A stretch of 64,000 nucleotides of DNA, taken from assembly GCA_025358255.1 (NCBI GenBank), contig JANYKC010000057.1, positions 111,126 through 175,125 on the forward strand, read 5' to 3'. Numbering within the stretch: the first letter of the stretch is position 1; every line of letters starts with the position of its first letter. Of this stretch, positions 1 to 8,894 are shown piece after piece. The notes below the pieces were generated by a model that did not search any database, was not told the DNA's origin, and saw nothing but the letters and a program-made list of their open reading frames with translations. The translations under genes and the position numbers were made by a program. This stretch comes from Spirochaetaceae bacterium. Lineage in GTDB: Bacteria > Spirochaetota > Spirochaetia > Treponematales > Rectinemataceae.

Positions 1-2683
1 GCTTTACCGCGCAACCATCTCCCTCAAGCTAGAGGCTTCTGTAGGTGAGGTCCTCCGCTACGCGCTTGTCGACTCCACTGCGCCCGCCGTCTCCTTCTCC
101 GACTACCGGCCCTCCAATCCTCCACGCATCGATCCGCCGGCGGCGGGATCGGTTTCGTTCGTGTTCTTGGCCTACTCCGTGGATTCCGCAGGAAATGAAA
201 GCCCGATCGTGCGCCGGACATATCGGCTGGCTCCGGCGGGACTGGCGCTTGATGCCCCGAAGGGTGAACTGCCGGTCCTTCCCATCACCATCCTCCCTCC
301 GGCCGATATCGGCGAGGCCCGCCTGGTTTCCTTCCCCGGTTCGGCGGAACTCTCCTTCCCCTTGCCTGCCGATGGACAACTCTTGGCCGCCGTCAATCCA
401 GGAACCAAGCTTCTCGCGGAATCCGATTTCCTGCCCCTCGGGGTTTCTTCGGGGCGGGCGGCCCTCACGTTTTCCTGCCCTCCGGGATGGAGCGGGAAGC
501 TCCCCGTCTATATGGCCATGCGTGACAGGAAGGGTTTCCGAATCAGCGAAAACTCCGTCACCGTCGAGCTCTCCGACCTGCCCGCAAGTCTCCCACCGGA
601 ACCTCCGGCTCTCGTCACCGGAATGGCAGGCGGGCCAGCCTTCCTTGTTTTCCCTTCCTATGACGGGCAGATATTCGTCACCCTTGGCACGAAGGGCCTG
701 GTTCGCTACGAAGGTCCCTTGGCCGTGGCGGGCGGCAGCGCTGAGGTTGCCGTATCCTGGCAAGGCATAGGCGCCATGGGCACGCGAAGCGAGATGCGGC
801 AGCTTGCCCTTCCGCTTCGCCCCCCCTTGCCTCGCATCGGCCTAAAAGGCGCCGGCGAAGGCGAGCTTTACAACTCCGCCAGGCGGATCGAAGCCACCAG
901 AGAGGGCGTTCTCCGATACGAGCTCTCCACCGACGGCACCATCCCGCGGGAGCCCGACGCAAGATCGGGTCTTCTCGGCGACGGCCTTATCGTGGATGCC
1001 TTGGATGGGGAGGAAATATCCTGTGTTCTCCGCTACCGCACTTTCTCGGACACAAGCCCCGTGGCGAACGCCGATGAGGGCGGACTCCTGCGCTTCACGA
1101 TCGACCGGAAGCCGCCCATGCCGCCGGTCACCTCCGCGGAAATGCCAGCATTTTCGTCGCTCCCCCTGAGCCTTGGCCTTTCCTCCCCGGATGCCACGGT
1201 CTGGGCTTCGGTGGAGAGCGGTGGGAAAAAAAGCGAAGCGATAAGGCTAGAAGGTCCGATAAGCCTTGTCGGCTCGGCCCAGGGGCCTGTCGATTACCTC
1301 ATCCACGCCTGGGCCGTCGACCGGGCAGGCAACCGCTCGGCCGAAATGAAGCCGATACGGGTCAACGTGGATATTGCGACCTTCTATGTCGCCTCCTCCG
1401 CTGGAGCCGCTCCGGGGGATGGAAGCCGAGATCGCCCCTTCGCGGACCTGGATGAGGCGATCGCCGTGGCGACCGCTCCGGCATCCCAGCGGAGCACCAT
1501 CTGCATAAGGGGCGAGGTCGGCTTCAGCGGCGGCATGGTGCTGGAAAAAGGACGCCTCGTCATCAAGGGCGGCTATGACGGCGCGTGGCAGGCTGTGGAC
1601 GGCGCCCGCGCTTCCATCGCCGTTTCGCGCGCCGGCGACGCCGGCAAGCCCTTCATCAGGCTCGTGGATTCTGACCTTGCCCTCATCGGTTTGGATGTAA
1701 GCCTGGCTTCGCCCGGATCGGGCCCCTTTGTCTCCGCGCTTCGCTCGAGGCTTTCCCTGGAGAAGTCCGTCCTTGTCGAAAGCACGGCGGCCGATTTCCT
1801 GGCTTTCGACGTCGATGCCTCACGCCTCTCCATCAAGGATGCCGAGCTTGTCGTCGGGGAAGCCTCCTCCGCCACCATGGTATCCGCGCGGTCGAGCGAA
1901 GTCATCGTCGAATCCTCGCGCATCGCGGCGCGGTCGGCGGTCAAGTATTATGGCGCCTTCTCGCTCACCGGCGGCAGCCTGGCCCTCAAGAACAGCATCA
2001 TCGAGAGCGCCGCCTCGATGGGTACCCGCCTCATCGCGATGGAAGGCGCCTCGATCCTGGCCGACCGCATTTTCCTGGATGTCTCCGGCGGTCCGGGTTT
2101 CCTCGTCGTTGGCAGCTTTTCGAGGTCGACCGGTACCATCTCGAATACGCGCGTCCGGGTGGCTTGGAAGGGCGGTGCCGGCCTCTTCCGAATATCGGGA
2201 ACAGGTCCGGCCTTCATCCATGACTCGATCTATGCTTCCACGGAAAAGGGGAAGTTGCGTTTCTTCGATTCGGACGCCGGTGCGCCACTCCTGCGCAACT
2301 CGATCTTTGCCTGTATCGGGGACGGCGGCGAACTGTCGGTATCGCGCATCGCCCCGAAGGCGGGTGACATCGTGGCCGACTGCGTCTATGGATTCTCCTC
2401 GTTGGTCGGCGGTGGGCTCAAGATAGCGGATGTGGCAGGGCTGAACGCCTTCAACGCTCCTGCGCGGCCTGCCATGCCCTGCCTCTCCGAGGAACCGGCG
2501 AGGATCTGGGCCGCGAGCCCGGCCTCCAGCGAGGCTCCCTTCACGTTAAGGTCCGCTTCGACACTCGTCGACGCCGCGTTGAGGATCCCCGGCTATTCAA
2601 TCGATTATTCCGGCTCCAGCCGTCCGGACCGCGGGGCTTCCGGAAAGCCCGATATCGGGTCGGACGAATTGCATCGCCCATAG
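1..2683 (+). CDS. large surface-type protein with right-handed beta-helix region, 5' end outside window
   Basis: The reading frame is open from base 2 with no stop, so the start lies upstream of the window; about 893 residues are visible. Around visible residue 309 there is a STDGT segment like the chitobiase/HEX C-terminal type of beta-sandwich found in cell-surface proteins. From about residue 460 a TFYVAS...DGS...PFADLDEA pattern opens a long Ser/Ala/Ile-rich stretch typical of DUF1565-type right-handed beta-helices. The last 30 residues (IDYSGSSRPDRGA...DIGSDEL) resemble the closing motif of secreted parallel beta-helix proteins. Location is probably the cell surface or periplasm, but the signal peptide would be upstream. 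A strong terminator follows. No catalytic residues are recognised, so substrate and role are unknown. Confidence 0.8.
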   Translation, partial: LYRATISLKLEASVGEVLRYALVDSTAPAVSFSDYRPSNPPRIDPPAAGSVSFVFLAYSVDSAGNESPIVRRTYRLAPAGLALDAPKGELPVLPITILPPADIGEARLVSFPGSAELSFPLPADGQLLAAVNPGTKLLAESDFLPLGVSSGRAALTFSCPPGWSGKLPVYMAMRDRKGFRISENSVTVELSDLPASLPPEPPALVTGMAGGPAFLVFPSYDGQIFVTLGTKGLVRYEGPLAVAGGSAEVAVSWQGIGAMGTRSEMRQLALPLRPPLPRIGLKGAGEGELYNSARRIEATREGVLRYELSTDGTIPREPDARSGLLGDGLIVDALDGEEISCVLRYRTFSDTSPVANADEGGLLRFTIDRKPPMPPVTSAEMPAFSSLPLSLGLSSPDATVWASVESGGKKSEAIRLEGPISLVGSAQGPVDYLIHAWAVDRAGNRSAEMKPIRVNVDIATFYVASSAGAAPGDGSRDRPFADLDEAIAVATAPASQRSTICIRGEVGFSGGMVLEKGRLVIKGGYDGAWQAVDGARASIAVSRAGDAGKPFIRLVDSDLALIGLDVSLASPGSGPFVSALRSRLSLEKSVLVESTAADFLAFDVDASRLSIKDAELVVGEASSATMVSARSSEVIVESSRIAARSAVKYYGAFSLTGGSLALKNSIIESAASMGTRLIAMEGASILADRIFLDVSGGPGFLVVGSFSRSTGTISNTRVRVAWKGGAGLFRISGTGPAFIHDSIYASTEKGKLRFFDSDAGAPLLRNSIFACIGDGGELSVSRIAPKAGDIVADCVYGFSSLVGGGLKIADVAGLNAFNAPARPAMPCLSEEPARIWAASPASSEAPFTLRSASTLVDAALRIPGYSIDYSGSSRPDRGASGKPDIGSDELHRP

Positions 2684-2702
2684 CAGGGCATCGGCCGGGG
2701 AC

Positions 2703-2742
2703 GGGCTTTCCACGGGCATTGCCCATGGAAAGCCCTTTTTTT
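2703..2742 (+). terminator. intrinsic terminator after the beta-helix gene
   Basis: Ten-base arms (GGGCTTTCCA at 2703-2712 and TGGAAAGCCC at 2726-2735), with further pairing inside the loop, are followed directly by a run of seven T (2736-2742). It ends transcription of the upstream plus-strand gene just before the convergent glgC stop codon. The opposite strand lacks a matching U tract. Confidence 0.85.
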
Positions 2743-2744
2743 GG

Positions 2745-4019
2745 CTATATCACCGAGCCTGCGGGGATATGGGCACCCTTGGGGATGCAGATGATGCCGT
2801 CGACTATATGGTAGTTGCCGTAGTCGCCGTCTTTCCGTTCGCGGTCATCGATGCCAATGCGGCAATTTTCGCCGATGCGTGCGTTCTTGTCGATGATGGA
2901 ACCCTTGATGATGCTGCCTGCGCCGATGCCTATATTCGGCCTGCCCTGTGCGGCATTGGCGGCTTTCTGCTTGTCCGATTCGTAATAATCGGCGCCCATG
3001 CACACGACGCCGTCCAGGCTGGCTCCCGACTCGATGATGGTTCGCACGCCGACGATGGACCGGTTGATGCTCGAGTTGGTGATGATGCAGCCATCGGCCG
3101 TCAGCGCACGGTTCAACGTGCAGAAGTTCTCCTTGGACGCCGGAAGGTTGCGCTTGTGGGTGTAGATCGGCCTATCCTCGTCGTAGAAGTTGAAGGAGGG
3201 ATTGATGTCGCAGAGGTCGAGGTTCGCCTCGTAGAAGGACTTTATCGTCCCGATATCCTCCCAGTATCCGTCGAAGGCATAGGCATTGATCGGAAGCTTC
3301 GTGAGGATCTCGGGGATGATCTCCTTCCCGAAATCATTGGTGTCCCCCTCGAGGACCTTTTCCATGAGCTCGGCGTCGAAGATATAGATGCCCATGCTCG
3401 CCAGGTAGTCCTTGCCGCCTGTGCGACGTTCGAGCCGAAGCTCCGCCGGCACCTTGAAATCGGCGATGTCCTTGGTGGAGCCCGGCTTTTCCATGAAGGC
3501 CTTGACCCGGCTGTCCTTGTCCACGCTCATGATGCCAAGCTGGCTCGCGTTCTCGCGGTCGACATAGGTGCAGGCTATCGTGAGGCCGCAGCCCGAGGCC
3601 ACGTGCTTCTTGAACATGTCGTCGAGGTCCATCCGGTAGAGCTGGTCACCCGAGACGATGAGATAGTGGGTAGGGTTCTGGGGACGGAAATGCACGAGGT
3701 TCTTGCGCACCGCGTCTGCCGTGCCTTCGAACCATCCCGAATGCACAAGGGTCTGCTCGGCCGCCAGGATCTCGACAAAGCCGCTCGAGAACGTGTCGAA
3801 CGTGTAGGTGCGGGCAAGATGGAGATGGAGGGATGCCGAGTTGAACTGGGTCAGGATGTAGATCTGCCTGAAGCCCGAATTGATGCAGTTCGATATCGGA
3901 ATATCGACGATTCGATATTTCCCGCCGAAGGGCACTGCAGGTTTGGCGCGGTCCTTGGTAAGCGGGAAAAGACGAGTACCCTTGCCCCCACCGAGCACGA
4001 TGGAAAGAACCTTGGACAC
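2745..4019 (-). CDS. glgC: glucose-1-phosphate adenylyltransferase (ADP-glucose pyrophosphorylase)
   Basis: Makes ADP-glucose from glucose-1-phosphate and ATP, the committed step of bacterial glycogen synthesis. The 424-residue protein has the N-terminal nucleotidyltransferase signature GGGKGTRLFPL (residues 10-20), the SGDQLYRMD metal/catalytic block near 122, a FMEKPG sugar-phosphate-binding Lys near 178, YWEDIGTI, and a C-terminal left-handed beta-helix ending IPKGAHIPAG. Length and C-terminus are like the cyanobacterial/plant-like branch of the family. The start is GTG, preceded by AAGGAG about eight bases upstream. No glgA or glgB lies beside it, and it is transcribed away from mrfA. The product call is secure; the allosteric effector cannot be read from the sequence. 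Confidence 0.95.
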   Translation of the reverse strand: MSKVLSIVLGGGKGTRLFPLTKDRAKPAVPFGGKYRIVDIPISNCINSGFRQIYILTQFNSASLHLHLARTYTFDTFSSGFVEILAAEQTLVHSGWFEGTADAVRKNLVHFRPQNPTHYLIVSGDQLYRMDLDDMFKKHVASGCGLTIACTYVDRENASQLGIMSVDKDSRVKAFMEKPGSTKDIADFKVPAELRLERRTGGKDYLASMGIYIFDAELMEKVLEGDTNDFGKEIIPEILTKLPINAYAFDGYWEDIGTIKSFYEANLDLCDINPSFNFYDEDRPIYTHKRNLPASKENFCTLNRALTADGCIITNSSINRSIVGVRTIIESGASLDGVVCMGADYYESDKQKAANAAQGRPNIGIGAGSIIKGSIIDKNARIGENCRIGIDDRERKDGDYGNYHIVDGIICIPKGAHIPAGSVI

Positions 4020-4039
4020 CTTGTTGCTCCTTGACTTAG

Positions 4040-4063
4040 AGGCAGGATCGACTGTACCTGCCT
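4040..4063. promoter_or_regulatory. inverted repeat between glgC and mrfA
   Basis: AGGCAGG (4040-4046) and CCTGCCT (4057-4063) form a perfect 7-base inverted repeat with a 10-base spacer. It lies inside the glgC leader and just upstream of the mrfA -10 box, so it could be an operator or a leader hairpin. It does not match the classical LexA boxes I know. Confidence 0.3.
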
Positions 4064-4077
4064 GGTATTTTATCGTG

Positions 4078-4091
4078 TATAGTATAGACCA
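4078..4091 (+). promoter_or_regulatory. -10 box abutting the mrfA start (probable leaderless transcript)
   Basis: TATAGT at 4078-4083 is followed by seven bases and then the ATG. A start site at the normal distance would fall on or one base before the A of the ATG. There is no Shine-Dalgarno sequence, and no good -35 box at 16-18 bases. Confidence 0.45.
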
Positions 4092-6499
4092 TGACCGCAG
4101 CTTCCGCCACTCGGATTCTGGACGAGATCCTCTCGAGATCCGATATCGCGCCCCATGTCTCCCATGTCGAGATCCTTCCCGCCATGGACGCCACGTGGGC
4201 CTCCCTTCCGGACGACCTCGATCCCAAGCTCCTCGAAGCCCTCTCCTCCAAGGGCTACGAACGGCTATATTCGCACCAGCGCGCGGCCTATGATGCCGTT
4301 CGGGCCGGGAAAAACACCGTCATCGTGACGCCGACGGCGAGCGGAAAGACCCTGTGCTACAATCTTCCTGTCGTACAGACCCTGATGGAGGAGCCGGACG
4401 CACGGGCCCTCTACCTCTTTCCGACAAAGGCCCTTTCCCAGGACCAGCAGGCCGAGCTGAATGAGGTGGCGCTTGGGGGTTCCTTGCCCATCAAGATATG
4501 CACCTATGACGGGGACAGCCCGGATTCGCTCAGGGTCGCCGCCCGCGATACGGGGCGAATCGTCATCTCCAACCCGGACATGCTCCATGCGGGGGTCCTG
4601 CCGAACCATGCGAAATGGATCAGGTTTTTTTCAGGCCTTCGCTACGTGGTCATCGATGAGATGCATGCGTACCGCGGGGTCTTTGGCAGCCATGTGGCGG
4701 ATGTGCTGCGCCGCCTCAAGCGGATCGCCGCTTTCTATGGCGCCTCGCCGACCTTCATCCTATGCTCGGCCACCATCGGCAACCCGGCGGAGCTCGCGGA
4801 GGCCTTGATCGAGGAAAAAGTGGAGGCCATCACCGAGAACGGCTCCCCTCGCGGGGAGCGGCGGGTCGTTTTCTACAATCCGCCCCTGGTCGATGCGGTG
4901 CAGGGCATCAGGAAATCAAGCGCGACCGAGTCGGAGCGGATAGCCTTGGCACTTCTCCGAGGCGGCGTCAAGACCATACTCTTCGCTCGGAGCCGGCTCA
5001 AGGTCGAGCTCATCGCCTCCTATATCACGGACGCGCTCGCCAATATATATACGGACAATTCACGCATCAGGGTGAGCCCTTACCGATCCGGACTCCTGCC
5101 GTCCGAGCGGCGCGCCATAGAAAAGGGGCTCAGGGATGGCTCCATCCAAGGCGTCGTGTCGACCAACGCGCTGGAGCTCGGGATAGACATAGGCGGCCTC
5201 GACGCCGCGGTCGTGGCTGGATTTCCCGGCAGCTTCGCGAGTTTCTGGCAGCAAGCCGGTCGGGCCGGGCGACGAGGATCCCTTTCGGTCGCCTTCCTGG
5301 TCGCATCGTCTGCTCCCCTCGACCAGTACATAATCGCTCATCCCGGTTATTTTTTCGGCCGCACGCCGGAACGCGGGCGCATCGACGCGGACAATCCATA
5401 CATCTTCACTGATCACATGAAATGCGCCGCTTTCGAGCTTCCCTTCAAGGAGGGCGAGGCCTTCGGCGGGTCGGGCGCGCTTGCAGGCCCGGAGGCGGCG
5501 GACAATGCCCTAGAAGCGCTTTCCCTCCTCGAGGACGAGGGACTTGTCCGCCGGACGGGAGGACGGTGGTTCTGGTCGGCCGATGGCTATCCCTCGGCGT
5601 CCATCTCCCTCCGCTCCGCCACGGCGGACAATATCGTAATAATTGACCAAAGCGGCGGAGGGTCGCGGGTCATCGGCGAAATGGACAGGCCCAGCGCCAA
5701 GGAGCTCATTTTCGACGACGCGGTCTATATCCACCTTGGCCGCCAGTACATCGTGCGCAAGCTGGACCTCGAGAACAAGACCTGCCTCGTCGAGGAGAGG
5801 GAGGTGGACTTCTGGACGGATTCCGTCGTGAAAACCGACCTGGAGGTGCTTACGGAGGACAGCGCCGGCAGCTACGACGCCGAGGCCAGCTTCCCGTTTC
5901 CGGCCACATCCGCGCCGTGGGGGCGAAGCCGCCTTCGTTGGGTGCTCGGCGATGTCCTGGTGCGCACCCAGGTGGAGAAATACAAGAAACTCCGTTTCCA
6001 TACCCATGAGAACATCGGCTATGGCGAGGTCCACGTGCCTTCCGAGGAAATGCAGACGCGCTATCTCGCCCTGGTTTTTGAAGGGAAGAGCGCGGGCTCC
6101 CTGGGCCTCGAGGGCCTCGACGAGATGCAGAAGGCCGCCGTGCTCTCCGGCGCGGGCCGTCTCCTCCATGATATCGCCCCGGCTTTCCTCATGTGCGATC
6201 CGCGGGACCTTGGCCTGGCCGAGCGCGTCCGCGATACCCATTTCGACGCGCCGACCCTCTACATCTTCGACCGTTATCCCGGCGGTACTGGCCTTGCCGA
6301 AGGCCTGGCCACCCTCCTTGAAGAGGTTTTCGGCGCGGCGCTCGAGCGCCTGTCTTCCTGCCCCTGCGCCGACGGCTGCCCTTCCTGCATTGGTGTGGAT
6401 TTCCCCGCGCCTCAAGGGCTTTCGTCAGGTCTCGGCCCAGGCCAGACGAAGGTGAAGGGCATGGTCCAATCCTTCCTGTCGGCGATCGCGAAGGCCTGA
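4091..6499 (+). CDS. mrfA: DExH-box helicase with C-terminal four-cysteine MZB/DUF1998 domain, MrfA (YprA) family
   Basis: An 802-residue superfamily 2 helicase. TPTASGKT is the Walker A motif near residue 80, DEMHAYRGVFGSH is motif II near 193, and LELGID...QQAGRAGRRG are motifs V-VI near 360-395. Near the C-terminus the cysteine cluster CPCADGCPSC marks the zinc-binding MZB (DUF1998) domain found in Bacillus subtilis MrfA/YprA, a helicase needed for repair of mitomycin-type DNA damage. The next gene overlaps by one base and encodes a MrfB-like exonuclease, the known partner, so the pair is probably a two-gene operon for lesion removal. No Shine-Dalgarno precedes the ATG and a TATAGT box sits seven bases away. 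Family assignment is strong; the repair role is inferred from B. subtilis. Confidence 0.88.
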   Translation: MTAASATRILDEILSRSDIAPHVSHVEILPAMDATWASLPDDLDPKLLEALSSKGYERLYSHQRAAYDAVRAGKNTVIVTPTASGKTLCYNLPVVQTLMEEPDARALYLFPTKALSQDQQAELNEVALGGSLPIKICTYDGDSPDSLRVAARDTGRIVISNPDMLHAGVLPNHAKWIRFFSGLRYVVIDEMHAYRGVFGSHVADVLRRLKRIAAFYGASPTFILCSATIGNPAELAEALIEEKVEAITENGSPRGERRVVFYNPPLVDAVQGIRKSSATESERIALALLRGGVKTILFARSRLKVELIASYITDALANIYTDNSRIRVSPYRSGLLPSERRAIEKGLRDGSIQGVVSTNALELGIDIGGLDAAVVAGFPGSFASFWQQAGRAGRRGSLSVAFLVASSAPLDQYIIAHPGYFFGRTPERGRIDADNPYIFTDHMKCAAFELPFKEGEAFGGSGALAGPEAADNALEALSLLEDEGLVRRTGGRWFWSADGYPSASISLRSATADNIVIIDQSGGGSRVIGEMDRPSAKELIFDDAVYIHLGRQYIVRKLDLENKTCLVEEREVDFWTDSVVKTDLEVLTEDSAGSYDAEASFPFPATSAPWGRSRLRWVLGDVLVRTQVEKYKKLRFHTHENIGYGEVHVPSEEMQTRYLALVFEGKSAGSLGLEGLDEMQKAAVLSGAGRLLHDIAPAFLMCDPRDLGLAERVRDTHFDAPTLYIFDRYPGGTGLAEGLATLLEEVFGAALERLSSCPCADGCPSCIGVDFPAPQGLSSGLGPGQTKVKGMVQSFLSAIAKA

Positions 6500-7710
6500 T
6501 GCGAGTGGCCTCCAACCTGAAATCGAGGCTTTCCCGCCTAAGGGAGATGAAGGCCGGGGCGGAGGATCACCCATTCAAGACCCGCCCGTCGGCAGGAGGC
6601 CCCCGCCTCCCGACTTGCCTCGCCTCGTGGGAGAGGTTGGACGATTTTGTCTATACCCGTCGGCTGGTTTTTCCCTGCGCCTTCCCCGCCCTGGTCGATC
6701 CCCGGCCCTTCGCCCCACGGGGCATGGAGGACCATGAGGCCTACGCCGGGCCGCTCGAAAAAGGCAAGCTCCTTTTTTTCGATCTCGAGACAACCGGTCT
6801 TTCCGGCGGTTCTGGCACGGTCGCTTTCCTAGCCGCATTGGGAAGGATCGAAGGGGAAATCCTCGCCCTCGAGCAGGTCTTCCTCTCCGATTACCCGGGA
6901 GAGGGCATGTTCCTCGAGACGGTCTTGCGGCGCTTCCTGCCGGGGCTTGTCCTCGTGAGCTACAATGGCCGGGCCTTCGACATGCCCCTCCTGCGCACGC
7001 GCTGCGTCATGAACCGGATGGCCTCCCCGGCGCTTCCCCACCTGGACCTACTCCATTGCGCGCGCCGGCTCTGGAGGAGGAATTCGGGAGGCGCGTCGCT
7101 CGGCCTCCTCGAGGCCACGGTCCTGGGCAAGGAGCGCGGCGAGGACGTCCCTGGAGCGCGAATCCCGGCGATATGGTTCGACTTTCTCAGGACAGGGGGG
7201 ACCGGCGAGCTAGGCGCGGTGCTTTCGCATAACGCGGAGGATGTAGCAAGCCTCGCCGCGCTTTTCGCCCTGGCCCAGCGGATATTCGATCAGCCCCTGC
7301 ATCGTCCCGGGGGCAGCGGCATCGACTTGCTGTCCTTGGGGCGGAGCCTCATCGCGGCGGGAAGGGCTGGCGAGGGCGAGGCAGTGCTCGAGGAGGCCGC
7401 CTTGGGCGGAGACGATGGTGCCGCCATCCGGCTTTCCCGCCGCTACGCGAAAGCCGGCCGCCTCGCCGACAGGAAACGGATGATGGGCATCCTTGGCGAT
7501 GGCTTGGCATCGGAGATCGAGAAGGCCAAATACTGCGAGCACCAGCTCCGCGACTATGCGCAAGCCCTCCTCTGTGTGGAGCGGGCCATGGTGGTCCTGG
7601 GCCGCGAAGGGCCGCTCCACCTGTGGCGAAAAAGGAAGCCCTCGGACATCGCCGCCGAGCTGGAGCACCGCGCGCTCCGGCTTCGCAGGAAAATGGCTTC
7701 GGGGACCTGA
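6499..7710 (+). CDS. mrfB: DEDDh-type 3'-5' exonuclease, MrfB (YprB) family
   Basis: A 403-residue protein with an RNase H-like DEDDh exonuclease domain: FDLETTGL near residue 95 (first D and E), SYNGRAFDMPLL near 155 (second D) and HNAEDVASL near 244 (H and last D), so all five catalytic residues are present. The C-terminal third is helical and probably TPR-like, as in B. subtilis MrfB/YprB, and the length is also close to that family. It starts at the ATG that overlaps the mrfA stop (TGATG). The coupling supports joint action: helicase unwinding followed by nuclease degradation. This N-terminus is probably complete because the overlap fixes the start. Confidence 0.88.
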   Translation: MRVASNLKSRLSRLREMKAGAEDHPFKTRPSAGGPRLPTCLASWERLDDFVYTRRLVFPCAFPALVDPRPFAPRGMEDHEAYAGPLEKGKLLFFDLETTGLSGGSGTVAFLAALGRIEGEILALEQVFLSDYPGEGMFLETVLRRFLPGLVLVSYNGRAFDMPLLRTRCVMNRMASPALPHLDLLHCARRLWRRNSGGASLGLLEATVLGKERGEDVPGARIPAIWFDFLRTGGTGELGAVLSHNAEDVASLAALFALAQRIFDQPLHRPGGSGIDLLSLGRSLIAAGRAGEGEAVLEEAALGGDDGAAIRLSRRYAKAGRLADRKRMMGILGDGLASEIEKAKYCEHQLRDYAQALLCVERAMVVLGREGPLHLWRKRKPSDIAAELEHRALRLRRKMASGT

Positions 7711-7752
7711 GGGCTCGAAAGCCGCTCCCGCGCGCGCTGTTTGCCGTCCTTG

Positions 7753-7851
7753 CTGACCCGGCGACCAAACATTGGCTTGGGCCCATGATTCTGACCCGCA
7801 GCGACGGGCCAGAATCATGGGAGAGCACACGATGTCATTTTGCCGGGTCAG
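7753..7851. repeat. nested inverted-repeat element (MITE-like or bidirectional terminator)
   Basis: Outer arms CTGACCCGGC (7753-7762) and GCCGGGTCAG (7842-7851) are a perfect 10-base inverted repeat. Inside lie perfect 12-base arms CCCATGATTCTG (7782-7793) and CAGAATCATGGG (7810-7821). The outer motif CTGACCCG recurs at 7791-7798. The right arm contains the stop codon of rlmN. No T tract flanks it, which argues against a simple intrinsic terminator; no clear target duplication is seen. Confidence 0.6.
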
Positions 7852-8870
7852 TCAGCCTTGAGCGTGTCCCCTAGCTGTCCGCAGGCGCCCATGACGCCCC
7901 TGCCACGTCGCATGCGGCGGGAAGCCTCGATGCCGGCCGACTCAAGCACGGCGAGGTAGGCCTCCAGCTCGGCGCGGCTTGGCTCCGAGAAGGGAAGGCC
8001 GGGCACCTTGTTCCAGGGGATCACGTTGACCTGGACATGGAGTCCATCCGCCCAGGTGACCAGGGCGCGCGCCGCTTCGGCGCCGGAATTCCTCCCGCCC
8101 ATGAGGGCGGCTTCCAGGGTGACGCGCTCGCCGGTTTTTCCCTGGTATTCCATGAGGGCGGCCTTGAGCTCCGACAGCGGCCAGCGCTTGTTCACGGGCA
8201 TGAGCTCATCCCTGATGGAGTCGATGGCAGAGGTGAGGGAAATGGCCAGGCGCACCTGTGGACCGTTGGCCGCGAGGTCCATGATCCCCGGGACCACGCC
8301 GCAGGTCGAAATGGTGATCTTGCGGCGGGAGAGGCCGATGCCAGCCGGATCGGTGAGGATTTCGATGGCACGACGGACAGGGCCCAGATTGAGGAGGGGC
8401 TCGCCCATGCCCATGAATACCACATTGGAAAGCCTGCCGCTCCTTGTCTCGAGGTGGTGGAACTGCTCCATGATCTCCGCGGCGTCCAGGTCCCGAAGGA
8501 AGCCAAGGCTGCCGGTCTTGCAGAAGGCGCAATCCATCGGGCAGCCCACCTGGCAGGAGAGGCATGCGGTTCTGCGCCCTTCAAGGTCCTCAAGCGTGAC
8601 GCATTCGATGGCTGCACCGTCGGCCAGCCGGAGCTGGAGCTTCAGGGAGCCGTCATCATCCGCAAGCCTACGGGAGACTTCGGTGCAATAGATCTTTGGG
8701 AAGAGCGCTTCCAGCCGCTTGCGTTCCACGGCGGCCAGGTCGCTCATCTGCGCAAAGCCGGTGGCGCCGCGGGAAAGCCATTTATAGACCTGCTTGCCCC
8801 GGAAGGCTTCCCTGAAGGAACAGGCCTCCACGATTTCGGAGGCCTGCATGCCAGTCAAAGTATGTTCCAT
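7848..8870 (-). CDS. rlmN: 23S rRNA A2503 / tRNA A37 C2-methyltransferase RlmN
   Basis: Radical SAM enzyme that methylates C2 of adenosine in 23S rRNA and some tRNAs. The CPMDCAFC motif (cysteines near 109, 113 and 116) binds the 4Fe-4S cluster, MGMGEPLLN is the SAM-binding GGE-like block, and the C-terminal ACGQL carries the second mechanistic cysteine near residue 330. The 340-residue length is typical. It lies 24 bases after the upstream TPR gene on the same strand and probably shares its transcript; no strong Shine-Dalgarno is seen at the ATG. The last codon and stop fall inside the right arm of the 7753-7851 inverted repeat, so that element may have set the C-terminus. Confidence 0.95.
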   Translation of the reverse strand: MEHTLTGMQASEIVEACSFREAFRGKQVYKWLSRGATGFAQMSDLAAVERKRLEALFPKIYCTEVSRRLADDDGSLKLQLRLADGAAIECVTLEDLEGRRTACLSCQVGCPMDCAFCKTGSLGFLRDLDAAEIMEQFHHLETRSGRLSNVVFMGMGEPLLNLGPVRRAIEILTDPAGIGLSRRKITISTCGVVPGIMDLAANGPQVRLAISLTSAIDSIRDELMPVNKRWPLSELKAALMEYQGKTGERVTLEAALMGGRNSGAEAARALVTWADGLHVQVNVIPWNKVPGLPFSEPSRAELEAYLAVLESAGIEASRRMRRGRGVMGACGQLGDTLKAD

Positions 8871-8894
8871 GTTTGTCCGAAGCCCTGCTCGGGG

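Noticed and set aside
2769..4034. 421-codon plus-strand frame opposite glgC
   Set aside because: The minus strand encodes a complete GlgC; the opposite frame is Val/Ala/Asp-rich without motifs.
4040..4063. LexA/SOS box upstream of mrfA
   Set aside because: The inverted repeat AGGCAGG...CCTGCCT does not match the LexA operators I know; kept only as a weak inverted repeat.
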